Source of the DNA: Flavobacterium sp. UBA6203
GTDB lineage: Bacteria > Bacteroidota > Bacteroidia > Flavobacteriales > Flavobacteriaceae
Direction of reading: 5' to 3'
Assembly: GCA_002421645.1 (NCBI GenBank)
Contig: DIST01000058.1
Location: 1 to 35,963 of the forward strand
DNA length: 35,963 bases
A model generated the notes under the pieces. It worked only from the letters and a program-made list of their open reading frames with translations. It searched no databases and was not told where the DNA came from. How positions within the stretch are numbered: position 1 is the first letter of the stretch; every line of letters begins with the position of its first letter. This document shows, piece by piece, positions 7,768 through 16,428 of this stretch. The position numbers and the translations under genes are program-made.

Positions 7768-10230
7768 ATGCCGAATCAAAAAATACTAGCGCTTGACAAT
7801 TTGTCACTTCAAGAAATGGATCCAGATGCGGAATTGATTCCGTTAATGACGCCTGAAGATGAAGAAGAAATGAACAACGAGGCTTTGCCTGAAGATATTG
7901 CCATTTTACCATTAAGAAACACTGTTTTATTCCCTGGAGTAGTAATTCCAATTACCGCTGGAAGAGATAAATCGATTAAATTAATTAATGATGCCAATGC
8001 CAAAGGAAAAATCATTGGTGTGGTGGCGCAAATTGATGAAAACGTAGAAGAACCAACACCAAACGATGTACATCATATTGGAACAGTAGCTCGTATCATG
8101 CGCGTTTTAAAAATGCCTGATGGTAATACAACGGTTATTCTTCAAGGTAAAAAACGTTTCGAAATTGAAAATTTTACTCAAGAAGAACCTTATTTAAGAG
8201 CTACAATTAAAGAGGTTGCAGAGGAACGCCCTGATGTAAAAAACGTAGAATTCAAAGCAATTGTAGAATCAATTAAGGAATTGGCAATCCAAATTATCAA
8301 GGAAAGTCCAAACATCCCAACTGAAGCTACTTTTGCTATCAAAAACATTGAAAGTAATCCGTTTTTAATCAATTTTGTTTCTTCTAACATGAACCTTTCA
8401 GTAGAAGAAAAACAAGAATTATTATCGATTCCTAATTTAAAAGATAGAGCGCTTGAAACTTTGCGTTTCATGAACTTAGAGCTTCAAAAATTAGAAGTTC
8501 GCAACGATATTCAGTCGAAAGTGCGTTTCGATTTAGACCAACAACAACGCGAATATTTCTTGCAGCAACAAATGAAAACCATTCAAGAAGAATTGGGTGG
8601 TGTTTCCTATGAAGCGGAAATTGAAGAAATGCGTGCCAAAGGGAAAAAGAAAAAAAGGGACGATAAAACAGCGCAACATTTCGAAAAAGAATTGTCTAAA
8701 TTGCAACGTACCAATCCAAATTCGCCTGATTTTGGTATCCAACGCAATTACATCGAGTTGTTTTTAGAATTGCCTTGGAACGAATTCACTAAAGACAATT
8801 TCGATTTAAAACGTGCTCAAAAAATTCTTGACAGAGACCATTATGGTTTAGAAGATGTAAAGAAACGTATTGTCGAACATTTGGCAGTTTTAAAGCTTCG
8901 TAACGATATGAAATCGCCAATTTTATGTTTGTACGGACCTCCAGGGGTTGGTAAAACATCAATTGGAAAATCCATTGCAGAAGCTTTAGGAAGAGAATAT
9001 ATTAGAATGTCACTTGGTGGTTTACGTGATGAAGCGGAAATTCGCGGTCACAGAAAAACATACATTGGTGCAATGCCAGGACGAATTCTTCAAAATATTA
9101 AGAAAGCAAAAACATCAAATCCAGTATTTGTTTTAGATGAGATTGATAAATTATCTTCAAGTCATAATGGTGATCCATCTTCGGCTTTGTTAGAAGTTTT
9201 AGATCCGGAACAAAACAAAGAATTCCATGATAATTTCTTGGAATTGGGTTACGATTTATCAAAAGTGATGTTCATTGCTACTTCGAATAGTTTGTCAACC
9301 ATTCAGCCAGCACTTCGTGACCGTATGGAAATCATCGAAATGACGGGTTATACCATTGAAGAAAAAATCGAGATTGCTAAAACGCACTTGTTACCAAAAC
9401 AATTAAAAGAACACGGATTAACGGCTAAAGATTTACAAATTGGTAAAAAACAATTAGAAAAAATCGTAGTAGGTTATACACGTGAATCAGGTGTTCGTGG
9501 TTTAGAGAAAAAAATTGCTCAAGTGGTTCGTCATGCTGCAAAATCAATTGCTATGGAAGAACCTTACAACGTAAAAGTTTCCGATGCTGATATTTTAGAA
9601 GTATTGAAATCGCCACGAATGGAGCGCGACAAATACGAAAATAACGATGTTGCAGGAGTAGTTACTGGTTTAGCATGGACATCTGTTGGAGGTGATATTT
9701 TGTTCATTGAATCTCTAATTTCGAAAGGAAAAGGAGCGATGACGATGACCGGAAATTTAGGAACGGTTATGAAAGAATCGGTTACGATTGCTTTGGAATA
9801 CATTCGTGCTAATGCTGAATTTTTAGGAATCAATCCAGAAGTTTTGAATAATTATAACATTCACATTCACGTTCCAGAAGGAGCAACGCCAAAAGACGGA
9901 CCAAGTGCTGGAATTGCGATGCTAACTTCTATGGTGTCTTCTTTTACTCAAAAACGAGTGAAAAAACACATCGCCATGACGGGAGAAATTACCCTTAGAG
10001 GCAAAGTATTACCGGTGGGCGGAATCAAAGAAAAGATTTTGGCTGCGAAAAGAGCAAACATTAAAGAAATCATTTTGTGTAAAGAAAACAAACGTGATAT
10101 CGAGGAAATCAAACCCGATTACATAGAAGGTTTAACGTTCCATTACGTAGACAGAATGAGCGAAGTTTTAGATATTGCTATTACCAATCAAAAGGTGAAA
10201 AATGCTAAAAACTTGGAAAGTAAAAACTAA
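7768..10230 (+). CDS. lon: Lon, ATP-dependent endopeptidase La
   Basis: The protein has 820 residues from ATG 7768, where the N-terminus (MPNQKILALDNLSLQE) matches flavobacterial Lon as I recall it. Starts at 7720 and 7732 sit almost on the -7 box. The order is an N-terminal substrate-binding domain (ILPLRNTVLFPGVVIPI), a coiled coil, AAA+ with Walker A GPPGVGKT (390-397) and Walker B VFVLDE (D457, E458), then the S16 protease domain. The catalytic dyad is S713 in DGPSAG and K756 in GGIKEK, 43 residues apart as in E. coli. A basic linker (KGKKKKRDD) lies before the AAA+ module. Lon degrades misfolded and regulatory proteins in the cytoplasm. It is monocistronic with a terminator. Confidence 0.98.
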   Translation: MPNQKILALDNLSLQEMDPDAELIPLMTPEDEEEMNNEALPEDIAILPLRNTVLFPGVVIPITAGRDKSIKLINDANAKGKIIGVVAQIDENVEEPTPNDVHHIGTVARIMRVLKMPDGNTTVILQGKKRFEIENFTQEEPYLRATIKEVAEERPDVKNVEFKAIVESIKELAIQIIKESPNIPTEATFAIKNIESNPFLINFVSSNMNLSVEEKQELLSIPNLKDRALETLRFMNLELQKLEVRNDIQSKVRFDLDQQQREYFLQQQMKTIQEELGGVSYEAEIEEMRAKGKKKKRDDKTAQHFEKELSKLQRTNPNSPDFGIQRNYIELFLELPWNEFTKDNFDLKRAQKILDRDHYGLEDVKKRIVEHLAVLKLRNDMKSPILCLYGPPGVGKTSIGKSIAEALGREYIRMSLGGLRDEAEIRGHRKTYIGAMPGRILQNIKKAKTSNPVFVLDEIDKLSSSHNGDPSSALLEVLDPEQNKEFHDNFLELGYDLSKVMFIATSNSLSTIQPALRDRMEIIEMTGYTIEEKIEIAKTHLLPKQLKEHGLTAKDLQIGKKQLEKIVVGYTRESGVRGLEKKIAQVVRHAAKSIAMEEPYNVKVSDADILEVLKSPRMERDKYENNDVAGVVTGLAWTSVGGDILFIESLISKGKGAMTMTGNLGTVMKESVTIALEYIRANAEFLGINPEVLNNYNIHIHVPEGATPKDGPSAGIAMLTSMVSSFTQKRVKKHIAMTGEITLRGKVLPVGGIKEKILAAKRANIKEIILCKENKRDIEEIKPDYIEGLTFHYVDRMSEVLDIAITNQKVKNAKNLESKN

Positions 10231-10258
10231 ATCTTCCAATTTTAATACGATTAATTTA

Positions 10259-10297
10259 AGAACTCTCAATAATTCATTTATTGGGAGTTCTTTTTTT
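10259..10297 (+). terminator. Intrinsic terminator after lon
   Basis: A 14-bp stem AGAACTCTCAATAA (10259-10272) / TTATTGGGAGTTCT (10278-10291), with one G-T wobble and a 5-nt loop, is followed by T7. Confidence 0.9.
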
Positions 10298-10326
10298 GTT
10301 TCCTAACCGATATAATTTTATCTTCG
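10295..10326 (+). promoter_or_regulatory. Promoter of porQ-cmk
   Basis: TTTG (10295-10298), a 20-nt spacer and TATCTTCG (10319-10326) fit the Bacteroidota promoter TTTG-N20-TAnnTTTG with one mismatch. The box is 33 nt before the porQ ATG. The -33 element overlaps the T tract of the lon terminator. Confidence 0.65.
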
Positions 10327-10359
10327 CAGTTGCGTTATAAGTAAGATTAACAACAAAAA

Positions 10360-11379
10360 ATGCTAAGAAAACTCGTATTCCTTTTATCTCTACTGCTATC
10401 GGCTGCTGCATTTGGCCAAATAGGAGGTAAGAGCGTATATCAGTTTTTAAACTTAGTACAATCGCCTAGGCAAGCGGCTTTGGGTGGAAAAACGGTTACT
10501 GTTGTAGATTACGATGTTAACCAAGCCTTTTATAATCCGGCTACGATTAATGAAAAAATGAGCAATCGTTTATCAGCTAATTATGGTAGTTATTATGGTG
10601 AAGTTTCCTATGGAACAGCGGCTTATGCCTATACTTATGATCAGCATTTGCAAACTTTTCATGCAGGAATTAGCTATATCAATTATGGTACTTTTGAAGG
10701 AAGAGATGAACTTGGAAATTTAACTTCTGATTTTACAGGAAGTGAAGCGGCTTTATCTTTTGGTTATGCCTATAATTTACCTTGGACGGATATGTATGTG
10801 GGAGCGAATGCTAAATTAATTTCTTCAACATTAGAGAGTTATAATTCATGGGGTGCTGCTGTAGATTTGGGATTTTTGTATGTTGATGTAGATAACGATA
10901 TCAATTATGGATTGACTGTTCGAAATTTAGGATTTCAAATAAAACCTTATCAAGATACGAATGAAAAATTACCTTTAGCAATTGATGCTGGTATTTCGCA
11001 ATTAATGGAGAATGTTCCCATTCGTTGGCATGTTACATTAGAGAATTTGCAACAATGGAATATTGCTTTTTCTAATCCCAACAGAGCACAAGGAAGTTTA
11101 GATGGTTCTTCTAAAGAAGAAAAGGTGTCCTTTTTTAATAACGCATTGCGCCACGTAATTTTAGGAGCCGAATTATTTCCAGAAAAAGGATTCAACTTAA
11201 GATTAGGATACAACTTTAGACGAGGCGAAGAATTACGAATCGTAGACAAACGTAATTTCTCTGGAATATCAGTTGGTTTTGGATTGCGATTTGGAAAAGT
11301 GAAATTCGATTATTCGTATTCGAGATATACCATCGCTGCCAATACGAGTTTATTTGGTTTAATGATTGATTTGAATTAA
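10360..11379 (+). CDS. porQ: PorQ, type IX secretion system outer-membrane beta-barrel protein
   Basis: The 339-residue protein begins with a signal peptide (hydrophobic LVFLLSLLLSAAAFG, likely cleavage before QIGGK). The mature start GGKSVYQFLNLVQSPRQAAL, followed by an asparagine-rich FYNPA motif, is characteristic of PorQ. The remainder alternates Gly/aromatic beta strands (PorV/FadL-like barrel), ending in an amphipathic C-terminal strand. PorQ is a component of the type IX secretion system, used in this phylum for gliding adhesins and secreted enzymes. It is followed after 32 nt by cmk, an arrangement common in flavobacteria. Expression probably comes from the promoter just upstream and continues into cmk. 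Confidence 0.9.
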   Translation: MLRKLVFLLSLLLSAAAFGQIGGKSVYQFLNLVQSPRQAALGGKTVTVVDYDVNQAFYNPATINEKMSNRLSANYGSYYGEVSYGTAAYAYTYDQHLQTFHAGISYINYGTFEGRDELGNLTSDFTGSEAALSFGYAYNLPWTDMYVGANAKLISSTLESYNSWGAAVDLGFLYVDVDNDINYGLTVRNLGFQIKPYQDTNEKLPLAIDAGISQLMENVPIRWHVTLENLQQWNIAFSNPNRAQGSLDGSSKEEKVSFFNNALRHVILGAELFPEKGFNLRLGYNFRRGEELRIVDKRNFSGISVGFGLRFGKVKFDYSYSRYTIAANTSLFGLMIDLN

Positions 11380-11411
11380 AGAAGCGAGAGAAAAGAGTAA
11401 AGAAGCAAGAA
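11380..11411 (+). repeat. Purine-only spacer between porQ and cmk
   Basis: Apart from two T and two C, the whole spacer is A and G, built from repeats of AGAAGC, GAGAGAAAAGAG and AAGAAGCAAG. A very similar tract separates truA from the next gene at 21059-21083. No terminator is visible, so porQ and cmk are probably cotranscribed. Confidence 0.5.
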
Positions 11412-12095
11412 ATGAAAAAAATTACTATAGCAATAGACGGTTTTTCGTCAACAGGAAAAAGTACATTAGCTAAGCAATTGGCTGCAGCATTAGGTTACGT
11501 TTATGTAGATACGGGCGCGATGTATCGTGCAGTGGCTTATTATGCGATGCAACATAATTTGGTTTCTGAATCGCATTTAGATGCAGCAGGTTTGGTGGCG
11601 CAATTACCGAATATTAATTTGCGTTTTCAATTCAATCCTGATTTAGGATTTGCTGAAATGTATTTGAATAACGAGAACATCGAAACGCAAATCAGAACCA
11701 TCGAAGTTTCGCGAATGGTTAGTAAAGTTGCTGAAATTTCAGAAGTTCGTGCCAAATTAGTAGAGCAACAACAAGCTATGGGTAAAGACAAAGGTATTGT
11801 AATGGATGGAAGAGACATTGGAACAGTTGTTTTTCCTGATGCTGAACTGAAATTGTTCATGACGGCAAGTTCGAAAACCAGAGCGCAACGTCGTTTTGAT
11901 GAATTAGTTGAAAAAGGCCAACACATCACCTTTGAAGACGTACTTCAAAATGTAGAAGAACGCGATTACATTGATACCCACAGAGAAGATTCTCCTTTAG
12001 TTAAAGCAGTCGATGCTATTGAAGTAGATAACTCAAGTTTAAATAAAAAAGAGCAATTTGAATTGGTCTTGAAATTAGTAAATCAAAAATTGTAA
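11412..12095 (+). CDS. cmk: Cytidylate kinase
   Basis: The 227-residue length is typical. The P loop GFSSTGKST (10-18) immediately follows the first strand, so the ATG is well placed. DTGAMYRAVAYYA and the later MDGRDIGTVVFPDAELK and REDSPL motifs are diagnostic of bacterial CMP kinase (type 1). It phosphorylates CMP and dCMP to the diphosphates with ATP and so supplies CTP and dCTP pools. It is second in an operon with porQ. A small lipoprotein gene starts 18 nt downstream of the stop and may share the transcript. Confidence 0.97.
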   Translation: MKKITIAIDGFSSTGKSTLAKQLAAALGYVYVDTGAMYRAVAYYAMQHNLVSESHLDAAGLVAQLPNINLRFQFNPDLGFAEMYLNNENIETQIRTIEVSRMVSKVAEISEVRAKLVEQQQAMGKDKGIVMDGRDIGTVVFPDAELKLFMTASSKTRAQRRFDELVEKGQHITFEDVLQNVEERDYIDTHREDSPLVKAVDAIEVDNSSLNKKEQFELVLKLVNQKL

Positions 12096-12113
12096 ATAAC
12101 TAAACTAAACATT

Positions 12114-12578
12114 ATGAAATTTTTAAAAAAATCTCTCAAAGTAACATTTTTAGCCTTGTCTTTATTGTTTTTAAATGCTTGTAGTAGTGATGAAGATAGC
12201 GACAAAACAGTTGCAAACATCGAAGGAGTATGGCAATTAGGTAGAATGTATGGTAAAGCTAAATACACAGGAATGAATGCCACTTTAGAAGGTGATTCTG
12301 AAGGAACCATGGAGTTTAAAAATGATGGCACCTATGATAGTAATATTATTAGTGCTTATTTAACAGTATCTGTTCCATCCATAAATTATTCTGAAACAAC
12401 ACCAATTGATCCAGCTATGGATTCAGGTGTTTATTTTTATGATGAAACTAATGATAATTTAGAAATTGATGGGCAAATATCTAAAGTTGTTGTTTTAAAT
12501 GAGACTTTTATGAAAGTAAAAACTTTAATTAACGACAGCGGTGTTACAGGTGAACTTTATACCGAATATCATCGATAA
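12114..12578 (+). CDS. Lipocalin-like lipoprotein
   Basis: The protein has 154 residues. The N-terminus is a lipoprotein signal with basic residues, a hydrophobic core and lipobox LNAC followed by SSDEDSD, an acidic region typical of exported Bacteroidota lipoproteins. The mature part has the pattern IEGVWQLGRM near its start and short Gly/Thr-rich strands (GTMEFKNDGTYDSN), which resembles the lipocalin-like families common in this phylum. No catalytic residues are recognisable. It starts 18 nt after cmk and ends at a strong terminator, so it probably belongs to the porQ-cmk transcript. Function unknown. Confidence 0.75.
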   Translation: MKFLKKSLKVTFLALSLLFLNACSSDEDSDKTVANIEGVWQLGRMYGKAKYTGMNATLEGDSEGTMEFKNDGTYDSNIISAYLTVSVPSINYSETTPIDPAMDSGVYFYDETNDNLEIDGQISKVVVLNETFMKVKTLINDSGVTGELYTEYHR

Positions 12579-12585
12579 ATGATTT

Positions 12586-12619
12586 AAAAAGGCTGTCAAA
12601 TTAAATTGACAGCCTTTTT
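12586..12619. terminator. Bidirectional terminator between convergent genes
   Basis: AAAAAGGCTGTCAA (12586-12599) and TTGACAGCCTTTTT (12606-12619) form a perfect 14-bp stem with a 6-nt loop. T and A runs on both sides let it end the lipoprotein gene and the converging mlaD gene. Confidence 0.92.
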
Positions 12620-13597
12620 TTATTTAATGTTCTTTTTCGCTTTTTCTTTTTCTTGTTTTTTAAAATAACCTCTAAACAAGAAATTATGTTTCAAAGCCTC
12701 TAAATCTTCATTCAATTTAATGCTTGCTTTATTTACATTTGTTATAGTCGAATCAATTTGTTTTACCAATTTTGGATCATTTGAAAGATAATTTAAAGCG
12801 CCTTTTCCGTCTTTTACATTGGTAATGGTGGCATTTAAATTGGTTACCACTTTATCAATTTCATTACTTGATTTCTCTAAATTAATCACGATTTTTTTCA
12901 TTCGATTGGCTACAACAGTATCGTTTAATGTACCAATAACATTGTCTTTTCGATTTAATTCGGTGATTAACTTATTTAAATTTGCTACCGATTCTGAAGT
13001 TCCTTTACTTGTAATGCGTAAATAGTTCATCGTTTCTTGAAGATTTTTCGACATTACCGTATCGCGAATTAACATCCCAACGGTTCCTTTTCCTTGCGTT
13101 ATTTCTTGTGTGATTTTTAATAAATCAGCTGTTAACATAGCCGCATTTTCATTGGTTACATTTAAAGTCTCAAGCATCGCATCAGTACCAATTCGGCTGT
13201 AAGATTGAATGGTGTCGCCATTTTCAACTTTTTTAGCAACTCCTTTTCCAGGAATAATATTGATAATCATGTTGCCCACCAAACCATCAGAACTAATGGT
13301 AGCAATCGCATTTTTTTTGATGTGTTCCATAATTTTGTTGTCGATAATCATGTGTACATTAATAGTAGTATCATTGACCATTTCAATTTCTTTTACGGTA
13401 CCAATGTCAATTCCAGCATAGCGAACGTTGTTTCCAGGTTGCAATCCGTTTACATTGACAAAAGTGGCTTTCAAATGTGAGGTATTACCAAACATATTTT
13501 GCTTGTTTCCTATAAAATAAATCGCAGCTAAGAATACCAAAGTACCTATAATTACAAATATTCCGAGTTGTATTTTTTGAGAATTTGATTTTTCCAT
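12620..13597 (-). CDS. mlaD: MlaD-family MCE-domain protein
   Basis: The protein has 325 residues. One N-terminal membrane helix (IQLGIFVIIGTLVFLAAIYFI) is followed by a single MCE domain. The domain contains VNGLQPGNNVRYAGIDIGTV and ends with the DGLVGNMIINIIPG strand. The C-terminal half is a long helical region (residues about 150-325) rich in Asn, Leu and Lys. MCE proteins form hexameric rings that carry phospholipids between membranes, with the ring held in the periplasm by the helix. It is the last gene of an mlaE-mlaF-mlaD operon (8 nt after mlaF). No mlaC or mlaB is adjacent, which is usual for this phylum as far as I know. Confidence 0.9.
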   Translation of the reverse strand: MEKSNSQKIQLGIFVIIGTLVFLAAIYFIGNKQNMFGNTSHLKATFVNVNGLQPGNNVRYAGIDIGTVKEIEMVNDTTINVHMIIDNKIMEHIKKNAIATISSDGLVGNMIINIIPGKGVAKKVENGDTIQSYSRIGTDAMLETLNVTNENAAMLTADLLKITQEITQGKGTVGMLIRDTVMSKNLQETMNYLRITSKGTSESVANLNKLITELNRKDNVIGTLNDTVVANRMKKIVINLEKSSNEIDKVVTNLNATITNVKDGKGALNYLSNDPKLVKQIDSTITNVNKASIKLNEDLEALKHNFLFRGYFKKQEKEKAKKNIK

Positions 13598-13605
13598 TAC
13601 TAAAA

Positions 13606-14352
13606 CTATTTAAAAAACGCTTGTACTTTTGGATCGGTTGAACTGGCTAATTCGTCAAACGTTCCTTCTATATAATTTACACCATCTATCAATAAAATCA
13701 TCCGATTGGCAATTACTTTCGCACAATCCACATCATGCGTAATGATAATCGATGAGGTGTTGTATTGTTGCTGTATCGAATTCATCAAAAGTACAATTTC
13801 TTTTGACGTAATTGGATCTAAACCAGTTGTAGGTTCGTCGTATAAGATGATTTTGGGTTTTAAAATTAAGGTTCTGGCTAAGGCAATTCGTCGCTTCATA
13901 CCGCCTGAAAGTTCGTTGGGCATTAAATCAATTGCATGAGCTAAACCAACACTTTCTAAAGCTTCCATTACTAAAGGTGTCGTATCTTCAATAACACCAA
14001 ATTTTTTCGTGTGACGACGTAACGGAAATTCTAAATTCTCACGAACGGACATTGAATCGTACAAAGCACTTCCTTGAAATAGAAATCCGATTTCGGTGCG
14101 TAATTCGTCTAAAGCTTCTTGTTCTAGCTTGTTGATTTCTTCATTCATGACTAAAATCGAACCGCTATCAGGTTGCTCTAAGCCAATCACACATTTAATC
14201 ATCACCGATTTCCCCGAACCCGATTTTCCCATTACCACTAAATTTTCTCCTTCAAAGAGTTCCAAATTGAAACCATTCAAAACCACATTGCTACCAAATT
14301 GCTTGTGCAGGTTTTTGATGGTGATAATCGCATTTTTAGTTGGAGTTGTCAT
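13606..14352 (-). CDS. mlaF: ABC transporter ATPase, MlaF type
   Basis: The protein has 248 residues. Walker A is GKSGSGKS (42-49), the Q loop is FLFQGSALYDSM, the signature is LSGGMKRR (148-155), Walker B is IILYDEP (168-174) and the H loop is at H206 in IITHD. The LSGGM form and QGSALYDSMSVREN are characteristic of MlaF/Ttg2A ATPases, which power MCE lipid transporters at the inner membrane. The gene begins 2 nt after the mlaE stop and ends 8 nt before mlaD, so the three are translated from one transcript. Confidence 0.94.
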   Translation of the reverse strand: MTTPTKNAIITIKNLHKQFGSNVVLNGFNLELFEGENLVVMGKSGSGKSVMIKCVIGLEQPDSGSILVMNEEINKLEQEALDELRTEIGFLFQGSALYDSMSVRENLEFPLRRHTKKFGVIEDTTPLVMEALESVGLAHAIDLMPNELSGGMKRRIALARTLILKPKIILYDEPTTGLDPITSKEIVLLMNSIQQQYNTSSIIITHDVDCAKVIANRMILLIDGVNYIEGTFDELASSTDPKVQAFFK

Positions 14353-14354
14353 GG

Positions 14355-15140
14355 TTACATATCGTAAAAAATGTTGGTAACAAAAACGGCTACAAAGTCA
14401 ATGATAAAAAGCAACATAGAAGTATAGACTACCGCTGCATTGGCTGCTTTTCCTACGCCAGCCGTACCTTTTTTACAGTTGTAGCCTTTGTAGCAACCTA
14501 CTAAACCAATTGCAAACCCAAAAAAGAAGGTTTTGATGGTAGCCGGCACAATATCGCTGTATTCTAAAATATTAAAAACCTGATTGAAATATAAGGTAAA
14601 CGACACATTTCCTTTGATGTTTTCCACTAAAAACGAACCGTAAATGGCAATGAAATCGCCTACTATTACTAATAAAGGCAACATCAAGGTAGTCGCTAAA
14701 ATTCGTGTAATGACTAAATATTTGAAGGGATTGGTTCCCGAAACTTCCATGGCATCAATTTGCTCGGTTACTTTCATGGAACCTAATTCAGCTCCAATAC
14801 CTGAGCCAATTCTTCCAGCACAAATTAAAGCGGTGATGATGGGACCAATTTCGCGAATAATAGAAACACTCACCATAGACGCCATCCAAGAAACAGCACC
14901 AAATTCCTGCAACGTTGGGCGCGATTGTAAGGTAAATACCAATCCAATGATAAAACCCGTAACACTTACCAACAACAAAGAGCGGTTTCCGATGTAAAAA
15001 CACTGACGCAACAATTCTTTGAATTCGTAAGGCGGTTTCCAAAATTCTTTGAAAAAACGTCCTGCAAAGTAGGAGAGTTCACCTACTTCGATTAGGAAGT
15101 TTTGTAAAGCTTCAGTAACATTAGCAAAGTATTTTTTCAT
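14355..15140 (-). CDS. mlaE: ABC transporter permease, MlaE type
   Basis: The 261-residue protein has about five hydrophobic segments and the MlaE signatures GFIIGLVFTLQSRPTL, IREIGPIITALICAGRIGSG and GAELGSMKVTEQIDAM. These define the permease of MCE-type phospholipid transporters (maintenance of outer-membrane lipid asymmetry). It is first in the operon. A TATATTTG box sits 20 nt upstream of the ATG, within the repeat that also flanks rhuM. It is preceded by the rhuM gene on the same strand, without a convincing hairpin between them. Confidence 0.94.
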   Translation of the reverse strand: MKKYFANVTEALQNFLIEVGELSYFAGRFFKEFWKPPYEFKELLRQCFYIGNRSLLLVSVTGFIIGLVFTLQSRPTLQEFGAVSWMASMVSVSIIREIGPIITALICAGRIGSGIGAELGSMKVTEQIDAMEVSGTNPFKYLVITRILATTLMLPLLVIVGDFIAIYGSFLVENIKGNVSFTLYFNQVFNILEYSDIVPATIKTFFFGFAIGLVGCYKGYNCKKGTAGVGKAANAAVVYTSMLLFIIDFVAVFVTNIFYDM

Positions 15141-15150
15141 GAAGCAACTT

Positions 15151-15244
15151 AATTACAACCAAATATAGTGATTTTTAGTCAGATAAAACATGACATTTGT
15201 AAGACTTGTAGTAAAAAATAGGAGTTGTGGTGGAGTCGGATTTT
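15151..15244 (-). repeat. Direct repeat copy 1 (mlaE promoter side of rhuM)
   Basis: This is one of two imperfect direct repeats flanking rhuM; the other is at 16292-16386. The left block (first 17 nt) matches 16/17 and the right block (last 48 nt) matches 44/48; the middle is divergent. It includes a minus-strand -7 box, TATATTTG (15160-15167), that probably drives mlaE. The hairpin seen in copy 2 is destroyed here by three substitutions in one arm. Confidence 0.75.
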
Positions 15245-15256
15245 AAAACAATAGTT

Positions 15257-16243
15257 TTAATTTAGTTTTTTAATTTGTTTATCAAAATCGGAAATTATTT
15301 TTTGGGTTTTATTAAACACTTCGTATTCTTGAATAGCTTTTTTATCAGCTTGAAGTTTGGAAATGGTTCCTTTTCCCTCTAAAATTTTATAGTCGTTGAA
15401 GTTTAAAAATCGATTGACACTTTCTGCTAATTGTTCCATGGTGAAAGTATTTTCACGTTCAATCAAGCCTTCAATATAATCGAAATAGGAAGTAACCGTT
15501 CGTTCTAATTGCTTGATTTCTTTTTCATTCAAGTAGTTTTTAGCTACGATGACGTCTTGTTTTAAAATTCTGCCATCAGGAGCATTTTTCCAAGTTGTCA
15601 AACCCATATTTTCAGCGGTTTTATCTGCTTTTTTGTGAATGATTTCGGCAGCTGTATTTCCTGTTATGGCAAAATGAAACTTATTCTGAATCATGGCATA
15701 AAAGTTCTTTGTAATTTCGGCATTTCTGTCATAATCTAAGCAACATTCTGCAAAAATATCAGTCACTTGTTGGTAAATGCGACGCTCACTTGCTCGAATA
15801 GAACGAACGCGTTGCAATAATTCTTTGAAATAATCTTTCCCAAAGATTGCCTGACCTTGTTTTAAGCGATTATCATCTAAAACAAAACCTTTAATAATAT
15901 ATTCTTTTAATGCTTGTGTCGCCCAAATACGAAATTGAGTTGCTTTAGCTGAATTTACTCTATAACCAACAGAAATAATGGCATCTAGGTTGTAATGTTT
16001 TACTTTGTAATTTTTTCCATCAGAAGCAGTTGTCGAGAAAACCTCGGTAACTGAATTTTCGTCTAATTCATTACTCTCAAAAATATTTTTTAAATGCAAT
16101 GAAACATTATCAACACTGCAATCAAACAATAATGCCATTGCTTTCTGCGACAACCATAACATTTCATCTTGCAACAAAACATCAACCCGAATTTCACCAG
16201 TAGGAGCGGTGTATAATAAGAATTTTTTTAAACTTTCCTCCAT
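15257..16243 (-). CDS. RhuM-family protein
   Basis: The protein has 328 residues and the full RhuM architecture: an N-terminal part with MLWLSQKAMALLFDCSVDNV, then HYNLDAIISVGYRVNSAKAT and FRIWATQALKEYIIKGFVLD. The C-terminal half contains NFYAMIQNKFHFAITGNTAA and AENMGLTTWKN. The N-terminal segment resembles phage antirepressor/KilA-N-like DNA-binding regions. The name comes from a Salmonella pathogenicity-island gene; the biochemical activity is unknown. Such genes occur in accessory regions and near restriction or toxin systems. Here the gene is flanked by direct repeats and sits between core genes. A promoter TTG-N20-TATATTTG lies 58 nt upstream. Confidence 0.88.
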   Translation of the reverse strand: MEESLKKFLLYTAPTGEIRVDVLLQDEMLWLSQKAMALLFDCSVDNVSLHLKNIFESNELDENSVTEVFSTTASDGKNYKVKHYNLDAIISVGYRVNSAKATQFRIWATQALKEYIIKGFVLDDNRLKQGQAIFGKDYFKELLQRVRSIRASERRIYQQVTDIFAECCLDYDRNAEITKNFYAMIQNKFHFAITGNTAAEIIHKKADKTAENMGLTTWKNAPDGRILKQDVIVAKNYLNEKEIKQLERTVTSYFDYIEGLIERENTFTMEQLAESVNRFLNFNDYKILEGKGTISKLQADKKAIQEYEVFNKTQKIISDFDKQIKKLN

Positions 16244-16300
16244 AGATATCCATTAGAAATTCATTTTCATAAGCTTTTATTTCAGCAACATAATTACAAT

Positions 16301-16331
16301 CAAATATACTGAATTATTTATCACTTGACAA
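16301..16331 (-). promoter_or_regulatory. Promoter of rhuM
   Basis: On the minus strand TTG (16331-16329), a 20-nt spacer and TATATTTG (16308-16301) match the flavobacterial consensus exactly. The ATG is 57 nt downstream. Confidence 0.65.
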
Positions 16332-16356
16332 CTTATACTTGTAAGAGTTGTAGTAA

Positions 16357-16386
16357 AAAATCCGACTTGTGGTGGAGTCGGATTTT
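16357..16386. terminator. Terminator hairpin within repeat copy 2
   Basis: AAAATCCGACT (16357-16367) and AGTCGGATTTT (16376-16386) form a perfect 11-bp stem with an 8-nt loop. A T run follows on the minus strand, so it probably ends the gene at 16472-17131. Confidence 0.8.
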
Positions 16387-16401
16387 GTTTGTTTTACTTT
16401 G

Positions 16402-16428
16402 TGGGCACGGATTGTAAATCCGCGCTAT
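16402..16428. repeat. REP-like small palindrome
   Basis: CGGATT-GTA-AATCCG is a 6-bp hairpin flanked by GGCA on the left and CGCTATCGAGG on the right. I recall similar CGGATTnnnAATCCG words as dispersed repeats in Flavobacterium genomes, but this was not checked. The loop also resembles a tRNA-Tyr anticodon loop. Confidence 0.4.

Larger units (their letters stand above)
16292..16386 (-). repeat. Direct repeat copy 2 (upstream of rhuM)
   Basis: This is the partner of 15151-15244. On the minus strand it reads as an intrinsic terminator for the gene at 16472-17131 followed by a promoter for rhuM. It thus forms a complete gene-boundary cassette of 95 bp. Confidence 0.75.
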
